Assembly: GCF_000003605.2 (NCBI RefSeq)
Contig: NW_003155239.1
Span: forward strand, 648,355-712,354
DNA from: Saccoglossus kowalevskii
Lineage: Eukaryota; Hemichordata; Enteropneusta; Harrimaniidae
Direction of reading: 5' to 3'
DNA: 64,000 nucleotides
This document shows positions 27,869-39,575 of the stretch, piece after piece. The notes under the pieces are model-generated. The model worked only from the letters and a program-made list of their open reading frames with translations, was not told the origin of the DNA and made no database searches. Position 1 is the stretch's first letter; each line of letters starts with the position of its first letter. The translations under genes were made by a program, and so were the position numbers.

Positions 27869-28053
27869 CTAGATTTCACAGACGGGACCATAAGTCATCG
27901 CATCGCATCGTTGTGTTGAAGTGTTGCAAGATGGGCATTTACAATAGCAATATTTGTTAAACAAAACGCATTTCTCTGTAGTTGGCCGCGGATAAACAGC
28001 TAGTTTAATTATTGTTACCAAATTTGTTCCATGCAAAACAGCTCCAGTCAGTC
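27869..28053 (-). CDS. Candidate terminal exon, cysteine-rich C-terminus, unrecognised
   Basis: On the minus strand TTTAATTTACAG makes a good acceptor (intron side 28054-28065). It is followed by a frame that stays open to TAG at 27869-27871, and the same frame is also open upstream to 28153. The C-terminal third is cysteine-rich (KCVLFNKYCYCKCPSC, then RCD and VCEI). Overlapping AATAAA words lie about 140 bases past the stop. Codon use looks natural. The family is not recognised; a small secreted or extracellular domain is a guess. Confidence 0.3.
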
Positions 28054-28065
28054 TGTAAATTAAAT

Positions 28066-31000
28066 CCACTGTTTTAGTCCATTTCTTATCCTTATTCAGA
28101 GCAAACATTTCGAGTTTTTTCCTAATGCTACAGTAATCCTTTTTTTCTTGCAAAATTATGCAACGATTCTAAAACATGTTTTATCAAGTGATCCTATCGC
28201 CGAAATCAATATGTTTTGAAATCCATATTTGCTTAGATATTTGAGCCGCAGTTTGTCTAGTGCTAGGAACAAGACCCACCGTCATCCAATCATGCTAAGC
28301 GTTTAATACTAGTCAACATTGTCACCTAACAATTTGCGTACTCATTTACACTGAATATGGAAAGCGAACATATTCGACCGTGAGAGTAATCACAAAGTGT
28401 GAATTATATACAATACAATACATATAGAGTGTAGTCAGCAATGGCAAACTGTAAACACAGGACAATAACACATTTGAAAACAAGAATTTTGAAAGAAATC
28501 GACAAATCTGCAACAGATGTATACATATATCATGGAATAAAACACCTTTTTGGCTGCAAGGCAAGCAACTATATTACAACAAGTTGGAAACAATCTTCTC
28601 GTATTTCTGTTGTCGGTTTTATTCAACTAACTAGTACAAACTAATACATTTCAGTATTTTTCTCAGATTGGAGCTATATCATCAATGCGTTTTATAGGTG
28701 TTATGTGATGCATTTATTTTCACACAAGGCAATACGAAGTAAAAACTAACTATGACGTCATTTTGAGCGGATTTTCGAATCAGTATCTGGATTGATTAAT
28801 TGCTGAACCCGACCTCTCATTGCGGTCTCGGGATGAGCGAGATACCGAGGTTAGTAAATTGATAACTTCAGTTGACGTGCGTGGCGTTAACGAAATTAAA
28901 ATGAAAAACCAATGTTGACTTAGTCAATATGTTTTCTATAGTACCACGGTACACGTTAGATTAGCAACGCTGATTGAAATGCAACACTGTCGATTGTAAG
29001 AGTATACCAAACCCATTAAGACGTAGATTAAAACTTCCTTTTCATTTATCTTCCTCTTCTCAGATATACTCGCCAGCTGTACCGATACGTCTCAGGCTCC
29101 ACTGGCACTGATTAAGACGTTTTGTACAAATGGACTCCAACGATAAATGACGAGCCGCGGTCAAACCGAGGCAGCGTATATATGGATGGCTCCTGTTTAA
29201 TACACATATTAAGAACACGTTTTTACGTGATTGTGCAAATATACGCGACTGAGTAATAAATCGACGTCATTCCCTAATTTTAGTAATGAAACAATTATCG
29301 GACATGCCGTCTTCGAAAAATTGAGTCCAAATACGAGTGAACACTATCATACACGCAGACAATCACCACCGGTAATTAACATAGTCTCACACATATAAAA
29401 GTGACAAGTCAAGGCAAGACGGGCCGAGATTAGACAACACACAAATAAAATAATCGAAAAAAACGGCAGTTCAGGCGGTAATGACATTATGGCTCATAAA
29501 CAGTATTATACGTGTAAAATAGCGTAATTAAACGCACGAAGGCCTACATAGTATAGCTAAAAACGAAATGTGTATGTGGACGTAAGACACATCATTTTCT
29601 AACCCATCTCGTCTCTAAAATAACTAGAATCTCTGAAACATTAAACATGTCAATCGAACACTGGAGTTATTAAATTCGTTTGATTTAAATTATCCATGTG
29701 ACCGTTAAGGATCTTTAGCAGCATTAAATGTGATCGAATACCACGCATTCCCGTTATTAGACATTGTAAAGAGAAAGCTATTACGCAAAATGTCTGATGA
29801 AACATGCGAAAGATACGTTTGTCTTGTGTAATCGCTCATGTGATTTAAAAACGTTGCATTCAGCGAATGCGTATTGTCCACTGAGTGGTTTGTGTCGAAT
29901 TCCTGAATTGATACCATGGATAACGCACGTCTGCCTCATTTTAAAAGCTCGTCTTTGTGTACAATGTGTTGACTCGGTTTAGCTAGGTGGGCATCATGCC
30001 TTTATGTGGCAAAATTTCGCTCTGGTGAGTCTAACTAAATATTCAGCATTTGCGTGCTAGAAGAGGGTAAGTAGCGTTAATTAATATTATTTTATCTTGC
30101 GTCACATCAAATATACACGGGATGACTCTTGTTAACACGACAAGAAGCAGGGCCTCATCAATATTTACGTGAAAATTTGCTTGGTTGTCACAATTATTAT
30201 TCAAATAAACAGGCATTTGATGGCATGACCAGCTGTGTTGTCAATTGTGTTCATTTATATCACACTCGTTTATTAGTCACACCATGTAACTTTTTTGTGT
30301 ATCTTAATATTCTAAATGCGTTAATTGTGAGTCGTCGGTTTTGGTATGAATTTACACTTTCAACACGCCATTCCACCCCTTTAATCCATTAAAGCCAGTG
30401 ATAGACGCATTTTTTTACATTGAACAACACGTGGAGCGGATTTAAACAGACTAAGCCGCCATACAACGTACTCCTACACGACAAATTATAATATTATTTG
30501 GTTTAAGATCGGTGGATTCGTTTTCATTTCATTTCATTCACAGTTGCCCGTCGTATTGTGCGCAAAATAACACAGCGAAATATCATATACAAATGCTTTG
30601 TGGTTTCAACTCTATACAAACACTGGTGACCCGAATGATATTTCTTTCTATTATTAAATAATCCCAAAACAGTGAGACATGTACCAGCTGACACTTAATG
30701 ATTGCACCTTTTAGTTTAATGCTCGGGATACGCGTACTCGTTAGGTAGTAATTATTCAATATTCTAATTAATTGAAAAACACATGAAGCGTTACCTATTC
30801 AACTAAAAATATTCAGACAAGCAAAACGTATCATACATAATGTAACAGTTATTCGACATAGAACAGATGGCATTTTATCTTGTCAAGTGAAAATGACGAC
30901 GACGCAATAGAGTGAACAAATGGCCAATATGGTGGCATTATGTGAGATTAGTTCGTATGGTTACGGTGACAGATGTTTACAACGCACTGAATAAGGATAT

Positions 31001-31459
31001 TATCGGTGGGGTTTGACAATGACGAGATTTAAAAATAATACAAATAAACTAAGTAAGCTGAAATAAAATCATCAGCAATTCCGACTTGATACTTACACTA
31101 GTGAACACTCATGTATGTATGTATGGATTGATTGATTGATTGATTGATGGATGTATCTGAACATGTATGAAATTAATATATTGTGTAATATTAAAGATCA
31201 ACGAAATGAATGCCAACGCATGCAACTGACTTAGATTTGCTTTTTAACACAACTTTTATATTGAATTATCTATAAGAGCGGAATTATTTAAAGCTATTGT
31301 GAGATAATGTTGTCTTAACTGGCGAATGGCGAACAATTGTATTACAAATAATAATGACAGTTACGATATAAATATTTTATTTATTTATTTAAAATTTCTG
31401 AACTCAAATCTCATACTTGTGATTTCCATTACAAGAGGGCATTGGATTGTGGGAAAAAT
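28066..31459. other. Non-coding stretch
   Basis: A full CRE palindrome is at 28753-28760. A TTGA/ATGT microsatellite patch lies at about 31111-31155. No gene is recognised. Confidence 0.5.
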
Positions 31460-31515
31460 AATGTTTATCAACACAAATGTCGCACATGCGCAGCGCGACG
31501 ACTGCCGCCTTTTAA
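31460..31515 (+). mobile_element. TTAA MITE, probable right-hand part, copy D
   Basis: The right end (CATGCGCAGCGCGACGAC, then CCGCCT and TTAA at 31512-31515) resembles the right end of copy C at 48084-48188, and the preceding TGTTTAT phrase fits as well. The left end cannot be placed, so this is a decayed or truncated copy. Confidence 0.4.
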
Positions 31516-31546
31516 CTATAAGTTTCATGAGATCGATTAATAAGAA

Positions 31547-31807
31547 TTGTCTCATGGTGATAAATTCGCTCCGCCAATGGTATATGTAACAATGGACGAT
31601 GGTTGCAGACACTATTTCAGGGTTAAAAAACAAGTCGCGCGATTCTCTCAACGAGATCGCGACAGAATATGGTCTATTAAACAACATTTATTGTACCCCA
31701 ACGGAGATAGGTCTTGCAGAAATATTGCACGGGGCATGGTTAACTTGCTAGGTAGTGAAATTAACACCGTTGCCACTATAGATGAATTCCCACATATACA
31801 AACATAA
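31547..31807 (+). CDS. Coding-like open frame, unrecognised
   Basis: A frame of about 86 codons with natural codon use ends at TAA 31805-31807. It contains YVTMDDGCRHYFRVKKQVARF and, further on, SCRNIARGMVNLLG. A TTTCAG acceptor-like site lies inside it at about 31620, and a possible donor (CTAG|GTAGTG) near 31750. No poly(A) signal follows closely. The family is not recognised, and whether it is transcribed cannot be told from sequence. Confidence 0.22.
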   Translation: MSHGDKFAPPMVYVTMDDGCRHYFRVKKQVARFSQRDRDRIWSIKQHLLYPNGDRSCRNIARGMVNLLGSEINTVATIDEFPHIQT

Positions 31808-32610
31808 CAATTCAAGTGCAACAACACAAAGCAGTAGACATACAATGAGCGTACCACATAACAAATCAAATCTGCAGGAGAAAGGTAGATGAACAGCAGG
31901 CATTCATCCGTGAAGTGGTGATGTCAATTGTGAAGTTGAAAAGAGCAATCACATCGACATATGAGCATTCACCATAAAATAATAGGAATCCTAGTTATGA
32001 AAGTGTTACTACTAGTAATATACGGTCCAGGTCAACATTAATACATGATAAACGCGGTTCTTATTCGAATAACACAATTAATTAGGTATAGTGTCGGCAA
32101 AGGCAATCATAGAAGCCATGCCTTTGACCAGATTATACCTGTGTTTATAATACATTTTTATCAGACGGGTTTCATCTTGGATACAGTATAACAATCGGTA
32201 TGAGTTGTTGGATTTGTGCGTTCATAGCTTCATATATGGTTGACTTAACATGTACCTTCCCGAGTGTTCGTTGTTGTGGTAAAATTTGCCTATTAACCTA
32301 CAAGTTCATAATAAGCATTATCCCTATTTGGGTAATAGCCCGTAAACATAAATTAATCCGCAGTTGAGTACAAGTTAACCACAAGACCTTTCAATTGTCC
32401 GCTCAAATAGTTGTCCAGTCTGTTCTGCCATCATACCTATTGTTCCTTCGACTTATGTAACTGGTATTTAGAACAGTTAACGTTATGACGTTAGTTAACA
32501 AACAAGTATTTATCCACTAATTGGGCCATTGGGTCAAACCACCTTATGAATTTTTCCTTTTTCCCATCGACTACTATTTTTGCTTTAGCTGTTCCCTTAT
32601 GTATGGACTC
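31808..32610. other. Non-coding stretch
   Basis: Nothing can be assigned. Confidence 0.45.
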
Positions 32611-32697
32611 TCAAGCAAGCACAGGTTTCTCGTGAAGCTGATGACGAAGTTGCATTGACTTGTTGCACGAAAACGCTTCGCCACAGAGTGAATGTGA
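32611..32697 (-). pseudogene. Degenerate C2H2 zinc finger (relic)
   Basis: The minus-strand frame reads LCGEAFSCNKSMQLRHQLHEKP before a stop at 32611-32613, a clear match to the C2H2 pattern CGxAFSxxxxLxxHxxxHxxEKP. The first cysteine is lost (replaced by serine or histidine context) and the His spacing is shortened to HxxH. A lone broken finger without neighbours in frame points to a decayed zinc-finger gene or a transposon-carried fragment. Confidence 0.5.
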
Positions 32698-32879
32698 CAA
32701 GATAGTTGCTACTGGTGTCTGAGCAGTCAAAACTGTTATCACTACTCTACTCGGTCCATGTTTGTCATAACTATGTATTTGTGACGCACATGTAAAGGCA
32801 CACAATTGTTGACACTGCATCTGAGACACAACACGTATTAAAGAGTGGTACTTGGAACTGTAATATGAATATAAACAAT

Positions 32880-33122
32880 GCTGAGAAACCTCATTTGCAG
32901 AACAGGAGTTGCCAAGTCACACTATTGAATTCTGCTGTCGTGTCCTGTCTAATAAGCAGCATGTGTCAGAGCCGATTCATCATTCAACACTCAACACTAA
33001 GTCTCCGTGAATTGTGAACATCCTGTGGGGTCACGTCTACAGAATCAATTCAGAGCCCCCATCTGTGTAGAATCTGCCACTTTCAAACGGACTGACCAAA
33101 CTGATAAGATGTCTCATACTGT
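32880..33122 (+). pseudogene. Second zinc-finger relic, opposite strand
   Basis: At 32880-32900 the plus strand reads AEKPHL, like the linker between C2H2 fingers. At 33060-33077 it reads HLCRIC, with cysteines at 33066 and 33075. A frame change then leads to FKRTDQ at about 33082, the usual finger sequence after the CxxC knuckle; the histidine positions carry C and Y. Stops and frame changes break it throughout. It lies head to head with the minus-strand finger at 32611-32697, suggesting an inverted pair of decayed fragments. Confidence 0.35.
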
Positions 33123-33989
33123 ATAATCGAAGACAGACTTTTGATCCGCTAAGGTGTTCAATGATAAGATCGTGATTAAGACTCTCTCTCTCTTCTTCTA
33201 CTGAGAATGCTTGCAAGCTCAACTAATCAAGCCTATCAGCCAAACGAAGCTTCTGAAGGCAAGGTAAGCCATAGCGTTAAGTGGTGGTGGTAAGTCTCAT
33301 AATTCCAATAACTATAAATATTTTGTGAAGAGGTTGGTGTTGGTCCTTGACATGTTGATGGTGGATCTCACACATTTTGTGGTAGATGCAAATATAAATC
33401 TATAGAGGATTTGTGTTGGTGTTCACATCTGACATTAAAGTCCAAAGTGGTGTTCACGTCAAGTTTCACTTCATACTGTTTGACACAGACTCTATATAAT
33501 TGTTCACATCCTGTATGGGTTCAGTTTCTAATTGTACAAAACCATTCACACCTGGTGAATCCACTAGTACTAGGGACACTGTGTGGGTAAGTTTGTCTTT
33601 TTGTGGGATTAATGTTTATTGCCTTGAACCCTGTACAGTCAGTCACATATTTCATTGCTTCTCCCCAGCTCCTTATAGTCGGAAGGTATTACCAAGCAAA
33701 AATGTTATTACATTAAAACCAGCAATCACAAGGCACCATTGTGTTGGTATCCGTAACTGGTATCAAATTTGGTCAAATACCCTAATTGTCAAGAAGTTCA
33801 AAATATGAAGACGTCAAAACGTACTTTCGACAAAATAATGATACATTAAATTATAAAGCATTCTCTCACAACTATACAATTTGTTACAATAAACCTCCCC
33901 TCAAACTGTGTGTGTGTGCGTGTGGGTGCGTGTGTGCAATTGTACATTACTGGGTGTTTTTCAATCTGTCAGCAATTCGTCGTTGTGGT
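33123..33989. other. Low-complexity TGGTG-rich and non-coding stretch
   Basis: A TGGTG-rich zone lies at about 33280-33460, with recurring GTGTTCAC words. A 102-codon frame at 33500-33808 has no family motif and lies in repeat-like DNA, so it is not called. A GT run is at about 33909-33935. Confidence 0.4.
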
Positions 33990-34640
33990 TCACTTAGACA
34001 TAGACGAGATGGTATTCCTTTAATTAATTAATGCTTTCACAGCCGCATGTACATTGTTATTCACACTAGGTGTTATCTCAATCTACCAATTCCAGCTAAA
34101 AATATATATTGTTGGTGCAGATGCTTAGGCGTCTAAAATAAATCATCAATCATGTCTGAAGACATTCCAGGATTTAAATATCATTAACACTTGTATTGCT
34201 CCACACAGCAGAACAATACAAAGGATGTGAAAAATGGAACAATTGAAAAACAATTTACAGGACAAAATATATCTTTCCAATTCTAGCGAAAAGAAACAGT
34301 TGAAACCCAAATGAGACTGTCAGAAATTACAACACCCAGTGATATTCACATTTTCTATTTCTCTATTATTGAGGGTAAAATTAAAATTAGACAAATCGAT
34401 AATTCTTCGTCTACCAGTTGTGATAACCATTGATTTTGTTTTGTCGTAATTTAAGCACAGATTTACACTAACTATGTTAAGATCAAGGTTCAGACGAATT
34501 TTAATGACTTGAATTTATCTGCAGTATATATAGCAGTAACATCAGCAAACTCGATGACGAGATAGGCAAGACATATCATCAGCCTCTACACTCTTGAAGT
34601 AAACAAGTAGTCTATAGAAATAAAGCGCATCTAAGAAATT
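33990..34640 (-). mobile_element. Non-LTR retrotransposon (LINE) reverse-transcriptase relic
   Basis: Reading the minus strand from 34640 downwards, successive broken frames carry LINE reverse-transcriptase landmarks in the right order. First is EFADVTAIYTADKFKSLK, the active-site block, with FADV in place of FADD (34538-34549). Next are LNLDLN and then YDKTKSMVITTGRRR (about 34405-34450), then LGVVISDS, then YCSAVWSNTS (about 34191-34230), and finally an IPSRLC phrase near 34000. Stops and frame changes separate them, and the second catalytic aspartate is replaced by valine. The clade (Jockey- or CR1-like) is inference. It is inactive. Confidence 0.8.
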
Positions 34641-37600
34641 CTGGGCGAGTGCTGGGCGAAATGTGTCATTATGGGTCAGAGGTTAGGCTTCGGGTGGTTG
34701 AACCAAAAACCAATATAAGCACTTTGATAAATTATTATTATTATTGTATATTATATGTTTATTGTTTTAGTGTGGACAATCACTGAGCCGTGCCAACATA
34801 GAACAACATTCTTGTATATGTTATAAAATCGTATTTTGAGAATATGTTCCTAATAATAGTACTTTCAAAAATCCATGCAGCACAGTGTTAGCGAAAAACA
34901 CTTTCACCCCCCCCCTCCGAAAAAATGTAGCGAATCGATCATAATATATAATTGTTTACTCAATGACTATGACCCCAGCCAACAAAAAAGTGAGATACGG
35001 CATTGTTTCTACGCCACACGAAACAATGGCAAACACGTTGTAACATAATGGCCGCCATCATTTTCTCAAAATCGTCTGATGACCTCCAGCCTTTTTAGAT
35101 TATTATGTATTATAAAAATTAATAAATTCTGGGTATTTTCATTAATATGTAAACGTCTACTGTAAAACACATGTGTAGCAGTGTCGAGATGGATAATACA
35201 CTGTCTTACAATGACACGAGGAAAATGTGTTAAGCCTGATTATACGAGGAACAAATTATTATTACAATGGTCGATTATGCAATCAGAAAAATGTAGATTC
35301 GTGCGAGGTTACGTCGTTACAGCAGGCAAGGCTACCAAATCTTGTATACGTAGACTGAACCAAGTTGTGATCTGAGATATACCACGTTTTAATAATATAT
35401 AGCTTTATTCTGATTTGGTCCGTTAAAACAATACAATAATCACTTTTCTGCACCATTCGAACCAGGTTTTTCAAAGGCCTTAAACTAGTACAATTGATGT
35501 AATAAATCGTAAATCCGGTATTCTAGCTTACATGTGTATTTACATTACTAGTATTGACGTGCGTTCATTTTTAATTCAAAAAAAAAAACAACAACAACAA
35601 ATGACTTTTCTCTAAAGTATCCTAGCACAACATGTGTGGTGTCAAAAAGTAATTGTTACTAGATTATGATACAAAGAGGATCTCACCATCCGATGATTAA
35701 ACCCAGCTAAATCCACTGCACGGATGTGTCTGTAATCACTGCATAAATCTGTTCACGTTAAGTTTTCATACACCGCATAGATTCAGATAACAACCTTATG
35801 GTCATACACACAGCGTGCTCCTTCTTATATCTTGGAGTGCCACGTCGAACACGGCGCGTCGCGCAATACACTCGGCACTTAGCGCACGTTCTAATTATTG
35901 TTCTGAATTATAATGGAAGTGAGTAGACATTATAACAGTGCCGATACTTTGAAAATTAGACTAACGCTTTATAATTATTATTATTCTAGTATGTAGTATA
36001 TTAAAGCACAACTATAGAAGTGCATAGAACATGTATTATAGAATATATTATTCTCTGCGACAGTATAAAAACCGTCATTTCAAAGAGAGGATTTTCAACA
36101 AGTCAATGGCAAAGACATAATTTTCTGCGTCTGTAACTGTGTACAGTGTGTATGTTCAGAGCAGGTGCATTCATTCTAATTAGAACATGGCTATATAAAG
36201 AACGTTTAGATCTGAATGCAAGGATGCACCTGTACACCAATTGCACACTGACAAAGACGGGTGCTTCGAAAAGACGATTTTACACAAAGACAACCGAATC
36301 ACGAATCACGGCAGTTAAAACGCGTTACAGACGAGTAAGGTTACGATAGAGTTCATTGTATGCGAACGCCGAAAGTAAAAAACAGCTAAATTGAAAACAA
36401 TTTTGTATAAACATGTCTTTGCTACACAAAATTCGATCTTATAAACCACCAAATTTACCATTAATTCAATCCCATATTATGCATAGGGTTATTAGGTTAA
36501 TCGACATTATTGTTCTGGAAAGGTAATCCAATAACGATCGATGCTCCAATTAACAAACACATCATGATATACTGCACTTCAGAAGATTACATATTAACAC
36601 ACTAACCTATATATACATATAATTCCTAAAACAAACAAATGTTTTATAGTGAGTGACGTTAATCCAATACGATATTTTTTTATTAACTTCACGCAATTTA
36701 CAATCCATTCATACATGAATGGCGTCACATGTTCTATGATATAGAAACGTAAACGTGCTCCGTAACGTGCAGAATGTATGCTTTATTCTATTTTGTTGCC
36801 GATCATGCTTTGTAAGACGATGAGACAGCCACGTTATAAACTACAATCACTCTTTGAACTGCTACACCAATTTCTATTTTACGCTGCGTATCCAGTCATT
36901 GATAATTTACGTTGCTCTTAAGAAGGAAGAATTGAACGTAAATATCTACAGAAGCTAATAGATATAGAAATGATCAATTCAACACACATTTAACAAAGCG
37001 CTGAACATCAGATATTCAATGTGAATGAAACGTGGTGTTCAATTATCATGACAACGCATGAAATGAATCAGACGACTAAGCGCATAATAATATGTTTTAA
37101 TAAATCTCAATAATTTATCAGTATACATGCACATGCTTGAATCATTTGTGAACGACACTGTTACGTTTATTGTAACAATGTCTTAGCGGAAGTTCATCAC
37201 ATATAGCGACTGATGAACAATTTCCAATCTTTCAAAAAAAATTCCGCTTTCCAATTTATAGAAATTGATTGTTAAGGTTAAATATATAATAGAAACGACA
37301 ATTGCTAATTTTACTATTTATTAGCGCCATAATTCAATGTCAGGTACAATGGAAACAATAACGTCGCCTGTCACTATACCGATGTCTATACACATGGCGT
37401 GTTACGATACATATGGTGCGTGATTTGTGTGAACCAATTGTACAGTTTTTATGATAATTTCCTGTCTATACATTTTACATTGTAGTTTACACCCTCCGTT
37501 GCTGTGTACAGCAAATATTTAAAATAAATCGTCTGTATCATTTATATTTGAGAGAAACGCCTGTTTTTTTTGGTATGCTTTCAAATTGCTTTTTTTGCGA

Positions 37601-39244
37601 CATATCGTGATATCCAATGTCAATATTGTCTGATTTAAGGTACACGACCTGAGATCAGCTGCCGATGACAATATCAACACACGTCGTCTATTTTCTAAAA
37701 GCTTCATTAAAAAAAGAATGTACGATTAAAATGAAATATCAAATGTATGAAAAATGGAATTACTCAGTTTAGAATATATTTCTATGACGTGAAGTTTGAG
37801 AAAAAAATAGTCGATCCTGATCTGCAAACTGTTGTTTATGTATGGACATACCCCGCGACAGGGATACATTTTATTAAAGCTTGGTTTAAGTATTTCATCG
37901 GAATTTGCGACTATCACAGAATTATTATACAGGTATTTGGCAGTTCCTCAAATGATTTCCGCTTTTGAACATGTTGGAAGCCCGACGGCAAAGAATTGCT
38001 GTCTCCGAGACGAGAGTTCCCGAAGATTGGCGCAGTTTATAGAATATACATAACAGATTGACGAAATGTATTGAAAAACATTTTATGTGCACAGTTCTGA
38101 TCTAGTATTTGAATCATCTGATGTAACGTAGCAGTCGAATTTAAACATCCTGATCGCCGACCGTATACTTTAAAAAGCGCACATGGAAACAGTACATCTG
38201 TTTTCATGAATCGACGAGTTCATTTCTGAGCAACTGTCCCACCATCTTGAAATGTCATGTGTGAATATATATTACAACTATAAACCACATATACTGTGGT
38301 GTATACCATTATACCGCGCATGGTAATATACATAAGTTAAACACAAATAACTTGGCATTTTGATTGTCAACTTTTTGTTTTTGCAAGGGTTATGATGGAG
38401 TGCTATGTATTCAACGAGGTACTTGTCATCACACATTTCTACCATCACGCAAGACTTTTGCAGGCATTGAAGATTAGGGCGTGAATTCGGCAACTGTTAG
38501 GTGACGTTTGATATTGAACAAGCTAGAATCGAGAGTTTTTAGATCGAAAACCTTCAATTATATTAACGCTGATAAATCCAAACATTACTTCATTGTCATC
38601 TGTTTCAATTTTCTTTCAAGCGTTAATATGGTCTATTTATTAATTCATTATAGAACAAATATATTACTAATATTATTAAATGTCATTCACATGTAAGTAC
38701 TCAAGTCAAAATGATGATCAGTGAACTGCGTTTTTATTGTATTTGTTCATAAACCACATCCCATAATAAAGGACCGTGATTTGTTATGTTGCTATGGTAT
38801 TTTGTGCAGTGTTATGTAAAAGTAATGTTATGGTTTGTGATATGAACGCTATCACGGTCAGCTATTAACCGTAAAAAACCTCAGATGCAATATGGTTATG
38901 ATGATCGCATTGGCGAAAGCCCCCGATACTTTTGCTTTATTTTTGCTCCTCAAATAGAGACCCACTCCCCCTGTCACCGCGTGCACAGTTCCTCTGTTCT
39001 TTGTAATCGTAGTGTTTAGAACAATGAATGCGATCAGAGAAAACATGAAACGCTATTTGAGAGGCAAAAACAAGAATCGCGGCTTTCTCGTTCTCATTGA
39101 GATATCGGTGTCAATTTGGCTGTTACCATGGCAATGCTGTGAATTTTCACCAAAAACCCATTGATTGGACCGTATAGAAGAAAAATCACTCCCGAAAATT
39201 CATGAGAATTTATTCATAAGTGTTTTCAGTTGCAACTGAAAAAT
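34641..39244. other. Non-coding stretch
   Basis: A run of nine C lies at 34907-34915 and an A-run with CAA repeats at about 35579-35602. No gene is recognised. Confidence 0.5.
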
Positions 39245-39575
39245 CATTCACAAATTTGCTATTACAGTGGCAACCAGATCCAAATCCCCACCGAAATATA
39301 ATCGATTAGTCGGCATCAAGGGCAACCTCTGTTGAAATTGTTATTAGAATGCGTTCTCCATATCCACAACTCTGCCAAAATCTAATCGACTGTTCTTCGT
39401 GTCTGGGCACCTTTCTTGAATAATGTATGATGATTCATCGATGACCTTTTGAGTTAAGAATGAACACTCCTTTCTCGAGTTGTTCTTTTCTTGGTAACCG
39501 GATTGCATCTCTATTTGATGATTTGGTCCACATCTACAACTTTTTTGAGTTATCCGACCCACAGACAAATAAATA
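39245..39575 (+). repeat. Dispersed invertebrate repeat ending TTTTTTGAGTTATC...CAGACAAATAAA
   Basis: The stretch has the phrase CATATCCACAACTCTGCCAAAATCTAATC in pieces (about 39358-39388), then a second sub-block, and ends with TTTTTTGAGTTATCC and CAGACAAATAAA (about 39541-39572). From memory, elements with this wording and a GAGTTATC plus ACAGACAAAC end occur in great numbers in marine invertebrate genomes. The family name is not known to me. A minus-strand frame across it (39344-39568) is a shadow. Confidence 0.55.
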
